Origin: Dallia pectoralis | Taxonomy: Eukaryota > Chordata > Actinopteri > Esociformes > Umbridae | DNA: 64,000 nt | Reading direction: 5' to 3' | Assembly: GCA_029465975.1 (NCBI GenBank) | Contig: CM055748.1 | Coordinates: forward strand, 10,752,300-10,816,299 | Shown here: positions 1-13,600 of the stretch, piece after piece | Position numbering within the stretch: the first letter of the stretch is position 1 | How the letters are laid out: each line of letters starts with the position of its first letter | Translations under genes and position numbers: made by a program | Notes under the pieces: generated by a model | The model's input: the letters and a program-made list of their open reading frames with translations, nothing else | Database searches by the model: none | What the model was told of the DNA's origin: nothing

Positions 1-1690
1 TCTTTGCGAAGTTACAATTTTGCGGTTTATGATTATTGTAGGACCGATTGAGAAAATGATGCACCAATTCCATCAAACAGATTTTTGTATATACATGACA
101 ACCAGAGAATGTTAGGAAGAGCAATAATCTGCACCTCTTTTGTGGATTCATAGAGAGTGACTAATGTAGCTTGCTACCAGTTATATTTGTCTTGTCATGT
201 GGTTTGTGATTGTACTTTCGATGTTATTCGCCCCATTAGTATGGATTTCCATTTTATTTTCAGCGATCTAGAATCTCTTAAAATCACTGTTGATAAACCA
301 ACATTCTAGAATCCTCCAACTAAATTATATCAAAAAACATAGTTTGCCAAATTCATGCAGTCCATAGAAGCAATACAATTACAGAAGCTATGGGCGTGTG
401 GCCGCAGATACACGCCCGGTAATCTGGTTGAGAATTGGTCTCAGCACAATTTCAGCAAACAGGTAGTCCTTGTACCAATTCGATTGTAAAATAATGCGAT
501 TTAGTTTGTGCACTATTCAGAAATTGTGCATGTATTGTTTTCCGGAATATATGTGGCATATTTTTCCAAATAAAAACAGTAAAAAACAGATTTTAGGTAT
601 GTTCAAAAATATTTTAGCTGGAACAAAAACGTAACGAACTGTAATCGTCCAAACGTAATTAGTATAGTACAGTGGGTGACCATCACATAGCATAAGTAAG
701 GGGTCTTAGTAATGTAAACCTTCCATCAATAAAGCAACTTCGTATGAGACTTGGTTACTATGTAGTAATACTGTGAACCAAAAAATGTGGGGATGGGGAC
801 GGTACCCTGAAGAACACAGAGGCTCTGTCCAAAAGGCACCACATGATACTGCCCCCTTTGACCACTGGTCAAAAGTAGTCAACTAAATGAGTATCAGTGG
901 AGCATGTGGGACAGGGGTTTGGAGATGACATAGGACTGAAAGGTCAGCCAGTCTCTCAGCACAACGATTCCCTACAATAAAGAAGCCTCATTAATCCCCT
1001 TTAAGTCAGAACCACCGACTGCCTCAGTCCCAACACCTATCATCGAGCACCCTCCGCCTGACCCAAAACCCAACACAGCCTCGGGGCACAAACACAGACA
1101 GGACAGGAGGATAAGCTGGGGCCTTCTGAGTGAAAACACACACACAATAAAGAGGCGACTCTGAGATGCAGGCCAGAGTTCCTTCTCTGTCCAGGTTCTG
1201 TGTTTTTGTCCATCTTTTCTATTTATTGGTCAGTCTGAGATAATTATTTTCTTAGCAACTTTGCCTTGAAGACCATATCATTGTGTGATATCTTGAGATT
1301 GGTGGCAAATTTCCACATGGAAAAGCTTTTATTTCTCTGAACAATAATATATAAGTTTCAGAAGAAATGTTTTTGTTTCTGGACATTTTAAGCATGCATG
1401 TACTCAAACCTGCAAACAATGATTCTCCAGATACTGAACTGGTTAAAATTAGCAAACACAACTTGCCGTTTGAACACAAAAGTGATGGTTGCTGATAAAG
1501 GGCGTCTGTATGCCCATGTAGATTTACCATGAAGAAATACGCTTTTTCCGGCGATAAAAATCACTTAGAACATAAAAAAGTATTCACTATATTCCTGATC
1601 AATTCAATGTTTTTTTCATAGAAAAATAAATTACTAAGTGACCCCCAACATACATACATACATACATACATACATACATACATACATACA

Positions 1691-1721
<31 letters not shown>

Positions 1722-2183
1722 TTACACATGTCCTCCCATATATGAAATTGGATTATTAAAAAGAAAAAGACATTGAAATATGTCAATGAATGAACATGAC
1801 AAAATAATCATATTCGAATAAAATAAATTATCGGTCCTAATGATTGACTGAAACGTGAACATATAGACATTCGTGAAATAAATTCGTAAATAACCACTCC
1901 CTTTTACCTATGCTGCTTCACCTGGTGAGTGCAAAGGCCTTACAAAGAAAGGACACACCTACAGGATCTGTTTACATACCCACCGAAACTTGACATTATG
2001 GTTAGTTCCTGACAAGGTTTCTTTAATGTTCCTTGTGTAAATACATGGCACATTACAATTGTACTAATTAGGCCTAACAATACCCATATAAGCTATATAA
2101 AACATGATTGAGTGAGCGAACACAATAGTCCATATGTTATCCGCATTCAATGCACTGTCTTATGACACACAAGAGCGACTCAC
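1..2183 (-). other. traf4: traf4 intron 1 (partial)
   Basis: No further traf4 exon could be recognised here: the second exon (end of the RING, first zinc finger) is not seen in any minus-strand frame. Contents are AT-rich sequence, a (CATA)n microsatellite near 1648-1720, and a GC-richer stretch near 830-1200 without recognisable coding. Confidence 0.7.
1648..1720. repeat. (CATA)n microsatellite
   Basis: About 18 perfect tandem copies of a four-base unit in traf4 intron 1. Confidence 0.95.
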
Positions 2184-2326
2184 CTCAAAAATTCTTGCAG
2201 ACAGGTGTCACAAAACCGGTGGCCGCACGTAGAAACTTGGACCGGTTCGCGCATCGCTTTACTGCACAGGGGACATTGAAATCGTCTCTTCGGTTTTTCC
2301 AGAAACTTGTAATCAAACCCCGGCAT
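2184..2326 (-). CDS. traf4: TRAF4 first coding exon (gene runs off left edge)
   Basis: TRAF4 is a RING-type E3 ligase and adaptor acting at cell junctions and in TGF-beta/BMP and receptor signalling. The exon encodes 47 residues plus two bases. It starts MPGFDYKFLEKPKRR and continues into the first part of the RING finger (CPLC, then CGHRFCDTC), with zinc-ligand Cys and His residues in place. This N-terminus is characteristic of vertebrate TRAF4. The ATG is at 2326-2324 on the minus strand. The exon ends in AG before a GTGAGT donor at 2183, matching the Leu-Ser junction expected for TRAF4. The remaining RING, the TRAF zinc fingers and the MATH domain must lie left of base 1. The next gene, nek8, is on the same strand, as in mammals. 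The reading frame stays open upstream to 2680 (see findings). Which teleost paralogue (a or b) this is cannot be decided here. Confidence 0.93.
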
Positions 2327-3089
2327 TGCTGCAGCAGGATTAGTAGACATGCACACAAGATGAACGGCTGTCTCACTCGCCACGGAAGGGTCCTGTGTGT
2401 GATCTAGGGTAATGATGTCGCCGCTGTCTCTTATTTTGATGGCCGTCAGAGTGATTTCTCCTCTCTCTATAATATCCCCCTCTCCAACTAACCGCAGATA
2501 GACGAGTAGTGAGGCTGTTGACTGCAACCGTGAGACCGAATGCAAGGGGAAAAGGGGAGCGTCGACAAGCAAACGTTTTATTATAAAACCCCGGGCGATA
2601 ACGTCCTGACAATCTTCCTTTGGATGTAGATATGCCGGGAACGTTTCTACATTCCTCTTCTCAGCGGAGGTAAGTAACACTGACAGATTGGAGACAATGC
2701 GCTCGACTCATGTGTTCCGCCAGCAGCACTAACGACGACGTCACAGCGAATTGTAATGACGCAAATGCTTCAAAATAAAAGCGCACATGTCAATACATTG
2801 CAATGTCCATGAATCGTTTTAACGATAGTAAATGGTAATACAATGAATAGTTTGTTGTGTTCTAGTAAAGGCGAAGAGCAGTTAATGAAAAAAGACGTTG
2901 GAACCAAAACATGTTTGTATTTTTTTGTAAAGTGAAATATGGCATTTTCATAGGTAAAAAAAAACTGATAAGCCAAAACAATATGACCACTGGCCTAAAA
3001 ATTTGTTTGTCCTTTGTGTACCAACAACTAAGCACTGACCTGCCAAGGCATGGACTCTTCAAGACCCCTGAAGGTGTTCTGTGGTAACT

Positions 3090-3520
3090 GGCACCATTAT
3101 ATCAGCAGCTGATCCTTCAGATCCAATATGTTTTGAGATGGAGCTGCGTTGATCAGACATTCAGACTTGTTGGTCCAGCACATCCCACGAATGAGATCTG
3201 GGGGATTTGGAGGCCAGACCAACATTGTGAATTCTTGTTCCACAAACCATTCCCAAACGTGTCAGGTCACATTATGCTGCTGACAGAGGTTATTGCCATT
3301 AGGGAACACCATTGCCATGAAGGGGTGTACCTGGTCTGCAACGATGTTTTGGTAGGTGGCACATGTCAAACTGACTTCCACATGAATTCCCCGGACCCAG
3401 GGTACAGCAGAACATTGTCCAGAGCATCACCTAGCCTCTGATGGCTTGTCGTCTTCCGACAGTGCATCCTGGTGCCATTACCTTCCCAGGTGATGCAGTC
3501 CCAGCCGCCAGGACGAAGTG
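3090..3520. repeat. Probable dispersed fish repeat, unclassified
   Basis: A GC-richer island in AT-rich DNA whose wording resembles a repeat seen widely in teleost genomes. It includes the phrase gtgtacctggtctgcaac and a later gtgcatcctggtgccatta. An open frame spans 3133-3441 but encodes nothing recognisable. Family assignment is from memory of similar sequence, not a search. Confidence 0.35.
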
Positions 3521-4282
3521 ATTCGAAATGGCATTCTAAAATGATTAGGGGGATAATCTTTTTGTTTCTATAAGGTATTTAAAACTTAAACAGATCTTGA
3601 CATGTGCCGTTTCGTTGCCCGTTTTTGTGGCAATCTACTTATATTTTACACTCCCTTACAAGCCAGGCTTTACATTGTGATAAATATATTTGTAAATATT
3701 ACATATATATATATATATCGTTTTGATTAAATATATATATATATATATATACACACAATTCACTAAGTCTCTAATGAATTAAACACATTTCCGTGCATTA
3801 TAATGATGGCTTGTTTTTTGAAAAAAGACAAGCTAGAAAATATAAGGTGGTGCTGCCAGCATAATATCCTGCTGCAAGCGGAACAGTAATTTAGACTCTT
3901 CCCATCTGTTTAGGTACGTAGCCCCGCCTACCTTTTATTCGACGAATGCGAAACCAACATAACCCTGCTTATGGAAACCCCTACATCTGCTTATGGAAAC
4001 CGGTTTGGCCTTCTCTGAACTCTAGGTCAATGATACCATTATCCAGCCTTCTGGTTTAATTCATTTGGCAGCTATTTAAGGCTCCTTAATTCATTGAATG
4101 ATATTTAAACATAACTGAAATAATGGCACGTAAACCTGAATTGGCTTAAGCGCCTTGAAAAAAAATATAAGAAATGGGCAAATCAATGTTTTCGATTATA
4201 CATAATAAAATATATTCAAAACGGTAATCTGAAATAAATTGATTGACCCCATGTACACACAAGAATCACTAATTAGGGACAG

Positions 4283-4297
4283 CTGCCCTCTGGTGGT
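4283..4297 (-). promoter_or_regulatory. CTCF-like motif
   Basis: The minus strand reads ACCACCAGAGGGCAG, a near-perfect match to the core CTCF consensus (CCASYAGRKGGCRS). It lies between traf4 and nek8 in the same orientation as the seven motifs at 38339-38698. Binding is inferred from the motif only. Confidence 0.6.
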
Positions 4298-7286
4298 GAA
4301 TAAGAAAAGCCTGAATTTGCAGGATATTGTTGTCAAAGTCACTTAGATCTTTGAACATATTTCAATTTGTATATAATCAATAAGAACAACGGAATTAAAA
4401 TAATTATCAGCAGTGGTTTCAAATCACAGAAATGACTTCTCATCCCTCAGTCCTCATTTAGGCTACATTTGTGTCCATTTACAATTACTCTAAAGCTATC
4501 AACTGTCATCATCAACCTTGTTGCTTCCATATTGCATCATCAGAAGACAGTCAGTCCCTGAAAAACCTGTGAAACATTGTGATATTTAGAAATGTTAGAC
4601 CAGTCATAAGGTACAACACTGAACGCAAAGGTAAAACTGTTTTGAGAATTTGGTAAAGCATACCTCATAAATGTATTTCTTCCAATATGGAAAACTTAGC
4701 ATTTACATGGAAATCATCATCAGGACAAAGACAGTATGCAGCAGGCCAATAACATTGATCGCGTCTGTCTGGAGCATTTCACATTCCAGCCTCTTTGGAT
4801 AAGAATAAAGCCAGTGCTTGACTATTGCTCTATTTCAGTTCAGAGCCCATTCATCTTTATACAGAGAGAGTTGCTGTAAGTAGAATGCCCTTTGAGATGC
4901 AGGTTGTGTCTGACTACACACATTATTAATAGTACTAGTTCACTACTCTGTATTTCTTTTACACCCAGGTTGCGTTTGTCACATTTTAAAAGCTTAGCTA
5001 AACGGCAAAATAGTATAATTATAAACCAAAGATTTCAATCATTTCATTGGGTGACTTTCTATCTTATATAGCCAATATCACTTGGTTTTTTTAACCTCTC
5101 ACAGCTTTGTCATGTTTTGTTAGTGACACCTCCACCTCCCAAATCCGAAACAATTATTGCTGAAGGTCCAAATGGTCTTGAGTTGCATATGGAAGTTGTC
5201 CTTTATTCTACGGTTTTAAAGAACCCAATAATTGTTCACTGTAGTAAACAAGAAGCCTTTCTTCTTCACAAACATTGTTTTGACAAATGCTGGGTCAGTA
5301 CAGTTGCCAAACCAGTTATTCCTCCTCGTATTGGATGTCTGTGTTTAATTATGCAAACTTTGCTTGCAAGCGTTGACAACACATTGGTGCATGACCACTT
5401 TCCAATGATTTCATTTTACAATTGTACGGTATACATTTTTTTATACATTCGAGGTATTAAACATTTTTAGAATAGGGTTTTGAATTAGGGTGGCATCTTA
5501 ACATGGCCCATTATTTTGGGAGTGTAATTTATTTAAATGAATTTTGGATACATCACATTCCAAATCAACTTTGTAATTAAAATAATTGGACCATTTCAAT
5601 TCTATTTGTTTTTAATGATCTATAAAACAGATCAAAGTCATATAGTCCGATCTAACACAGCGGGAGCAACTGGAAATTTGTAAAATATCACAATACTTTC
5701 TGTAATAGGTTAGGTCTTTCTGTAAAATTAGCATTTTGTGAGCGTGTACCACATTTTTCTAAACACAATGAAGCATACAATATAATAAACAGTATATAAT
5801 ACATGCCGTATCACAGGCGTCTTCATCTAAATTGACTTCCAGTCATATTTTGCATGAATTGATGTTTCCAGGAATCATAGCCACTACCCTGGCATTACAA
5901 GTATTATGCACAAAAGGCCGAGCATGACCACACCACATTTTTCTTATGACAGCCCCTGAGGGGTAGGATCCTGGATGGATGTTGTTTAAAGCCGTTTCAT
6001 CTGGGGATCGGCTCCTCAAGCAGAGCTAGAGAAAGAGAAGAGTAATCAGAGACGTCGTCAATGTATCACTTACGGCCACACTAAAGACAAGGAAACACCT
6101 TGTTACAATACACTGCAAGTATGTGTACATTGACACACACTGGGTCTTCTAAAGCTCTCAGGACACGTTAAGAATCATTGCGATCAGTATTTAGGATCAT
6201 TTGTAGATACGCTCACATTGTTTTCGACACAATGCAGTATTGTTCAACAATAATACTTCTGATGTTTAGTTGTTGTCATTAGAGCGGACTGTACCTGAAC
6301 TAGCACTATAACAATGACAAACCCCATGAAAGTGAACCCATCTGCATGAGGGCAAAACTGGGTAGCATTATCCATTTAGTACCACCTGGTATAGTAGAAT
6401 AGGATGTGGACTGTACTGGCAAACATTTCAGGATTGTAGACTCATCTCCTACTTTAGGTGCCTTACGTTGTTTTTTGACGTCAATTGGTATGGTCAGCAT
6501 CCAAATAAGCAGCCGATTCCCTATATAGTTCCAAACAGAATTGGTAATATGGTAGCATTTGGCGAAACTTCAATGTTCCCCAGGAATAGCTAACTTGTCC
6601 ACTATTGGAAAACACATAATTCCTTTAAGATTGGGAAACTATTTACCGGTACATTATTTACCATCCAAAACTGCATGCAAGTAAATGGAAATCAATAGCT
6701 ATAAATGTCCAATGTAAGTTAATGATCAAATGTAGAGTAAATGTGTAAATGTATATTTAGATTCAGACATAGAACCCAACCAACCCCCCGACTGGTTTTC
6801 TGGACAAAGCACAAAGAAGGTCTTTTAAAAGAAATGCTGTCTTGTCACATTAAGGTTTATAGACAACAGCCAACCCCAGTTCATCTCTGCAATGGCTAAC
6901 GAGCTTAGCATGACAGGGAGGCAGGCCCCTGTTGTTCATTTTACTGCTTTTAGAGAACAAGGAACAAGTCATTGCCTTATCCCTCATTAATGAGCCTCTG
7001 TTAATAAAAGACCCTAAGGCCATAGACACACAACAGCCAAACATGGGCCTGGTGGTCAATTCTCAATGGATCGACTGGGAGAAGTCTATGGGGAAATCTG
7101 CATTGTGCGGTTGGCTAATTATCAAGCTTTTGACAAATAGTCAATTTAAGGCATTCTTTTCTGTAAAAAGAAAATGTGCGTCGCAATTAGCATCATCAAT
7201 GGGTCTCAGGTCTGTCTTTTCTTTCACCTTGAGGGATTAGTGACTGCCGTGATTTTATACCACGAGTGTTACTAGGCTGTGTCATT

Positions 7287-10200
7287 TCACAGGTTTTCGT
7301 TTAACAAAAAGGTATGATGAAAAATATTACGTTTCACTGCCAGCAGAGTGTTGCCATGACAACAGGCAACAGACGTCACTGTAAACGGATGGCTCTCATC
7401 GAGCTGGACTGCTTTCGGAATCCCAGAATCCTCCTCTTTCCTTCCGAGGCGCCCACGGGCCCCCTTTCCCCAGGTTAGCACCTCCCCTTCTACATAAAGA
7501 TAGACATAATAGTTGCGTTATTTAACACACTCCCATGACTCACTCTGCAATCTGCAGTCATTCACCAACAACCGCTCTCCACGCTCATCTCATTTCTTCC
7601 ATCCCTGGGAGAGCACTGTGAACAAAGCCCAACCTGAACAATGGGGTCCTGTAGAGGTGACAGTGTCGGTCACCCATACTGCGAGGTCAAACTGATCTTT
7701 AACCCATAGTGACATTTATTGTCTCATTCTTAACAACTCACTACCCTTTTGGGACATTTGTGATTAACCGGTTACAACATATCACACAATAAAGGCTTGT
7801 CTGAATGTACCGGAACAAACTGGAAGAGAGTTTCAGTAAGCTCTTATAATAAAGTGAGATGTTGAACATCCGATGTTCATTGATAATATTACATAATATT
7901 TAATAAAATTCAAAAATGTCCTATTCCTGGGCCAAACTCTCAGTAATGGTGCTTGAGAAATCTTACCAATGAAATGTATAAACGAACACATGAAAGTAAG
8001 TGCTGGACATCCATGGTATCAAAATAATAGTTTTGAGGCTATAAAGTGTTTGTTTACATTTACTTTGTTTACAAATCCTTTGGTAAATAAGCAGTGCCTA
8101 TTGCACTAGAGAAATATTGATGTTTTTGTAAGAGCACCAATTGTTGGACCATCAGTATGTACAAATTCCCCCATGCAGCCATGTGTCTCATTAGCCACAA
8201 TCCTTAGACATTGATTTACCGCTGCCTGCACAGATGTTAAGGCTATTTTTAGTTATAATTGCAAACATTATTTATGAAAATGTTGCATTCTAATGGGTAT
8301 TTTTATTTGATCCAGCAATGTCAATTCAGTAGTTGAACCCTTGGTAACCAAGGGAAATCAACTACAGCGATTAGGCCCAGGGTATAGGAACTATTTTATT
8401 AGTTGTGATTGATTTGTTTTTTGATATAGTGTGATTAAACATTATTTAACCAGAGTTTAGTTTGAGTAACATTGAAAACACTTAATACTGTCAAAATCAC
8501 CAACTTAATGGTGCCTCAACTTCTCATTGATGTTTGACCGGAGCAATGTACCATTTTAAGAGAGTTTGGTCCATAGTCAGTCCCTGTCATCTCCCTGATT
8601 TAAACAATTCAAACAATACCAATAGCAATGTGTCTGAATGTCTAGAATCTTTAAACAAAACTTAAAACAATTCTACAAATTGGCCATTTAAATGACTCTG
8701 GGGTTAAGTCTCACATCAGTAATGTTTCTAGCAGTCGTCTGTCTACTCAAATTACACTGTCTTGCGTCAATCTGGTGTCAGATGGTGTTAGTCTTTTGCA
8801 AAACTTGTCCATCAACAGATGTATTTTGGTAGAATGTGGATCTCATATCTGAATTTGGCCTTCATAAGTGAAAACATACAATGGCTCTCAAAGGTATTCA
8901 CCCACTTGGTGCTTTTCTCATTTAATTTCGTAACAACGATGTGGCTTTGGCTTTATTGTTTAAGGACAAAAAGCTCTATTTTGGTCTAATCAGACCAGAG
9001 ACACGTATTTTACACTTGACCTAGGCCTTCTAGTGGATACTGAATTCTTCAGTTTTGCATACTAAGAGACGCCACACAAAATACTGATGTCACTTGACTA
9101 ACTTGTTTTAGCTAGCTCGCATAGATAGCTAGCTAACTATATTTGACTGACTCACTTGGTTATCTGAAAATGTATGTATGAGGCCCCAAAAGTACCAAAC
9201 ACTGTTATCAGCAATCAGTAGTGGCTCAGGCAAGCATGTTCCTCCACAAATGCAACAACGTTACGTTAGGTCAGCAGAAGATGGAAGACTATTATCAGTA
9301 AAACAGAACCGGAACGAGAAAAATCTCATAATGCCGGCTAACTACTATAATAGCTTTAGGTGAAAGATTTAACATGTCCTGTCCATTTCCAAGGTATCTG
9401 GTTATGGCTGAAGTAAAAACATTCAAAAATGTATGAGGTTTGTGCAGTCGCTTGATCCCACAAAGTGTATATTCAAATTCATTCAAATAATATAAAATGC
9501 TATTTGTAGCATTTAATATAAACTTCTGGGATCAGGAGGCTGATGAAAAACTACTGAATTTCTCTAAGAACAAACTGTCACGTCAATTACAATGAAACAA
9601 AATGTTTTTCTCAACGTTTCCAGGATGTGACTTGTTTCAGCACAACTCCAAAAACAGAAGCTTTCCAAAAGCTCTGTCAGAACATATAACCATCATGTAT
9701 AAAATAGCTTTCATTCAACCTTTCTACCACTCAAAAACTCCTCAACTAGCTTTATAATGATTAACAGGATTAACTTGGACAGATTTACAGAACAAAAAAT
9801 CCTGTTGTTGCCTCTTCCTCCCTGACTAAAATCATAAATTGCTTATAATTTATAATCTACAGCACGTACACATCTGTATTTCATTGGCCAGATGTAGATG
9901 TAGCATGTTGCCAATGACCCTGACTCACCTGATCCAATAGCTAGAGTGAAGGCATCTCCGCAGGCTGCCATGATGATACCATGTAGACCTGGCACCAAGT
10001 AGGGCACGCGACTGGTACGGCGGGAACTACAGCCCAGCTGACCATGCTGGTTACTGCCGAGCGTGAAACACTGACCCTTTTCTGGACACACCAGACATCA
10101 AAATTAAAAGGTTTGAAGAACATGTCCTTATTTATTGTTTTCCAGTTTGTTATACTGTTTACGTTGTGTCCTTAAACCCTTTCTGAACTTAGTTTTCTTT

Positions 10201-10620
10201 TCTTTTTTACAATGGCCACTAGAATTACTAAAGAAAGCACTATGGTGTAAAACAATGTAACATTAGGAATTAGACGCCATCAAATATAAAATCTCACCTG
10301 TGACAGCAACAGTGTGGGCTGTTCCGATATCAATGTAAACAACTTTGTCCACATTCAGTGGTGCTGATCGGACCAGAGTGAACGAGTGGACTTCTTCAGT
10401 CTGGTCAGATGGAGCTGGCTCTTCCTCAGCACTGATCTTATCCAACCCCAATTTGTTGAACCTAACCAAGCACAATCAATTGTTTGGTAAGCTTACAGGG
10501 ATTATCAGGGGCCACATTGATACAGGCTGCTCGATTCTGATATTTTTACCCAGACGTGGCAATGCAAAAGATCTGATTGGTCAAAAAAACATATTGGCCA
10601 ACACTTCGACTTGTGTTGCC

Positions 10621-10659
<39 letters not shown>

Positions 10660-13600
10660 ACAAGAAAAGGTGAATCTACTATTCTGGAAATATAATAGTG
10701 GGTTTTTTCTTGCACTAACAGGGAAAATAAAAAAACGGAACCAGGTTACCTTTATATATTTATAAAATCCAGTGAAAAATGTACACAGAAAAGTTTATGA
10801 AATGTGCTGTGTCATGTTCTGTGAGAAAGCATTCAGGGGGAGTTTGTTTAGTTTGTATGACAAAGAACTGTACAGTATGAAGTGACGTAAGAAAGAGGGA
10901 CAGAAATGACTAAACCACAAGTACCTGGCCTGTGCCCTCTCAGCACCACACTGCCTTATCTACAGCCCTCAGACCTGAATTAAAATACGCCTTAAAATCA
11001 TCATCAACGGAAACGTTTTGACAATCTTACATACATACATCAAGATAAATCAATCAGGCACAAACTAAATGTTCAACATTATTTTGAAAAAGTATTTGAA
11101 CCGGGGTCTGACAGCATCTTTTGGTACGGTTAACTATCTGAGAGTCTTTTTTACTGTAGGAGAATGCTTCCTTACTAGACTTTGGCACGGAATATAATGC
11201 TATGTAACCAAGTCCATAATCCCATGCTTTATTTGAAGACAACAGCACATACTGTATCAATGAAGAGTTCCACCAGTATCTATGCAAGCAGGGTGTTGGT
11301 GCAATGTTAACGTTGGACAGTTTCACCTTTATTATGAGTTCAGTGCTTGAAGAAGGTTGTTCCTGAAAAAGATCACTAGCAATAACAAAGTAACCACAGT
11401 GAAATGCCTGTGCACTTTCATGCGATGACTGAATGTGTTAACTATGTAGCTATTACATTCTAGGGGAAAGGTCAAACTAAATGTGGACTAGTTGGTTACA
11501 TGTACTGTAGCTCATAAAGGATGTTTGCTATTTGTCTGCATAGCCCTATTCTACTTATGCCTTATACACACTTTTTTTTTCAATCGGAACAGACAAACAC
11601 CACATGGAATTTGATATTTCAAACGACATTTTAAACTGAAATATTGTCCCCAAGTAATTTGAGATAGTTATCTGAAGTTGTCACTTTATAGATACTTTAT
11701 TGACTGTTTTACAAGATAGATTCACACGTAAATTACAAATAATTAGTGTCTGTCTAACCAAAAAAATTCCTATGACAATTTTAGGATTTTACTTCTTTGT
11801 AAACATTGTTTAGTAAACAGTGTAGTAAAGAATCATAACATACTGTAACTTCTCTCAAAATATACAGTGGATATAAAAACTATATACACAGGTTATTGTA
11901 TGATTTTCATTTTTAAGTTTTTCCCTAAAAATAAATTCTCCAATTGAATTGTTCACGTTATGGATCAATCTGACATTATTTAACTTTCATTTTATCGCGG
12001 CACAAAACCTGGCATTTTAGGGGTGTGTAGACTTTTTATATCCACTGTATATTCCATTATACAGTACATGCATTAGTTCAAAATGCAAATCATAGATGCG
12101 TGCTTTAAGTGGATATCCACTAAAACAGCAGCACAATTGTAGTCACACTATGATTATAAACATTCAAAGCCAACAGGCAACTATCAGGGCAGACGCTGTT
12201 GTCAGTTTACCTTGCTACCTTACCTTTAAGTGAGAGGAAACCCTAGTACCACCGACAATCATCTTACAGCATTGTATGGAACACAAACACACTCACAGTT
12301 ACCATGACAACTGAAGGAGCAAGGTCAGCAAATGACTGATGTCAGAATACACACTTAAAGTAAGTAAAGCCTGTTTTATGCTTCTGCGTCGAATCGACGG
12401 CGAACCCCTCTCCGACCCCTACGCCGTAGCTCGACGTGCACCTCCCAAAAATTGTAACTACGCGTCGAGGCGACGCAGACCACAAGGGCTGTGATTGCAA
12501 CGCAACCCGACGCAGAACCATAAAACGGCCACGACGCCGTAACAGCGACGGCGTAGCTACGCCGTGGAGTTGACGCAGAAGCATAATGAGGCCTTATGTT
12601 AAAAGAAAAAAATATGTTTGCATTAAGGCCAGTAGTTTGAACAACAGTTAAGTAATTTATAAGGGGAGGAACCTACCTGTTGCTGCCACAGGCCAGAATG
12701 CTGTTCTGGGTGCTGATAACAATGGAGCAATCCACTCCACACAGCACCCTCTGGGCCTCAAAGTCAGCCGGCACACATACCTGCTGGGGAGAGTTGTGGG
12801 AGTCCTGGGTTCCCAGACCCAGACGACCTGCCTCAGAGGGGAACACAAAACCAGAGAACCATACACATATGGAACATTTAGTTAGAATGCCAAGATCCTC
12901 CAAAAGCACTACTGACAGACACCGGCTGATCACAGACACCGGCTGATCGCAGACACCGGCTGATCGCAGACACCGGCTGATCGCAGACACCGGCTGATCG
13001 CAGACTCCGGCTGATCACAGAAACCGGCTGATTGCAGACACCGGCTGATTGCAGACACCGGCTGATCGCAGACACCGGCGGATCACAAACAACGGCTGAT
13101 CACAGACACCGGCTGATCACAAACACCGGCTGCTGACCAACAAAATGGATCCGCCATTTACCATTGTCTCCTCGTCCCCAGGAGAAAACTTCTCTGTCAT
13201 TTGTCACTGCCAGCACATGGGAAGCACCACAGGACACTTGGACAAGTTCGTATCCCAGTAAGGCCTCCACGATCTTGGGCTGGGCATAACAGGCATAAAC
13301 AAATATTATCAAGCATTTGACTTATATAAGGTAAAACAATAAGGATAACAAACAACAAAGCCATAGACATGTACCTGTGTTACATCGTTAAAACTCCCGT
13401 GTCCAAGACAGCCATTGCTTCCACTTCCAAATGTCATTATAATGCCTCGGTCTATAAAGTGAAAATGAGAGATGACAAAAATGGTTTCCTCACAACTAAA
13501 TGGTTTCCTCACAACTAAATGGTTTCCTCACAACTAAATGGTTTCCTCACAACTAAATGGTTTCCTCACAACTAAATGGTTTCCTCACAGCTAAATGGTT

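Larger units (their letters stand above)
2327..7286. other. traf4-nek8 intergenic region
   Basis: About 5 kb between the traf4 start and the nek8 stop, which are tandem on the minus strand. It must hold the traf4 5' UTR/promoter and the nek8 3' UTR. Neither a TATA box nor a convincing poly(A) signal could be assigned. An AT dinucleotide tract lies at 3703-3752. A probable dispersed repeat lies at about 3090-3520 and a CTCF-like motif at 4283-4297. Open frames at 3133-3441, 5117-5470 and 6932-7240 on the plus strand show no recognisable family and look like chance. Confidence 0.6.

Noticed and set aside
5117..5470. 117-residue plus-strand frame in the traf4-nek8 spacer
   Set aside because: No recognisable domain, no splice-consistent neighbours, AT-rich composition; likely chance.
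12673..13075. Minus-strand frames with repeated ISRCLRSAGV wording
   Set aside because: Translation of the 17-bp minisatellite; a 17-base period cannot keep a frame and the region is the nek8 intron 10.
12905..13137. CRISPR-like array
   Set aside because: Units are contiguous with no unique spacers, and the host is a vertebrate; the same applies to all other arrays in the window.
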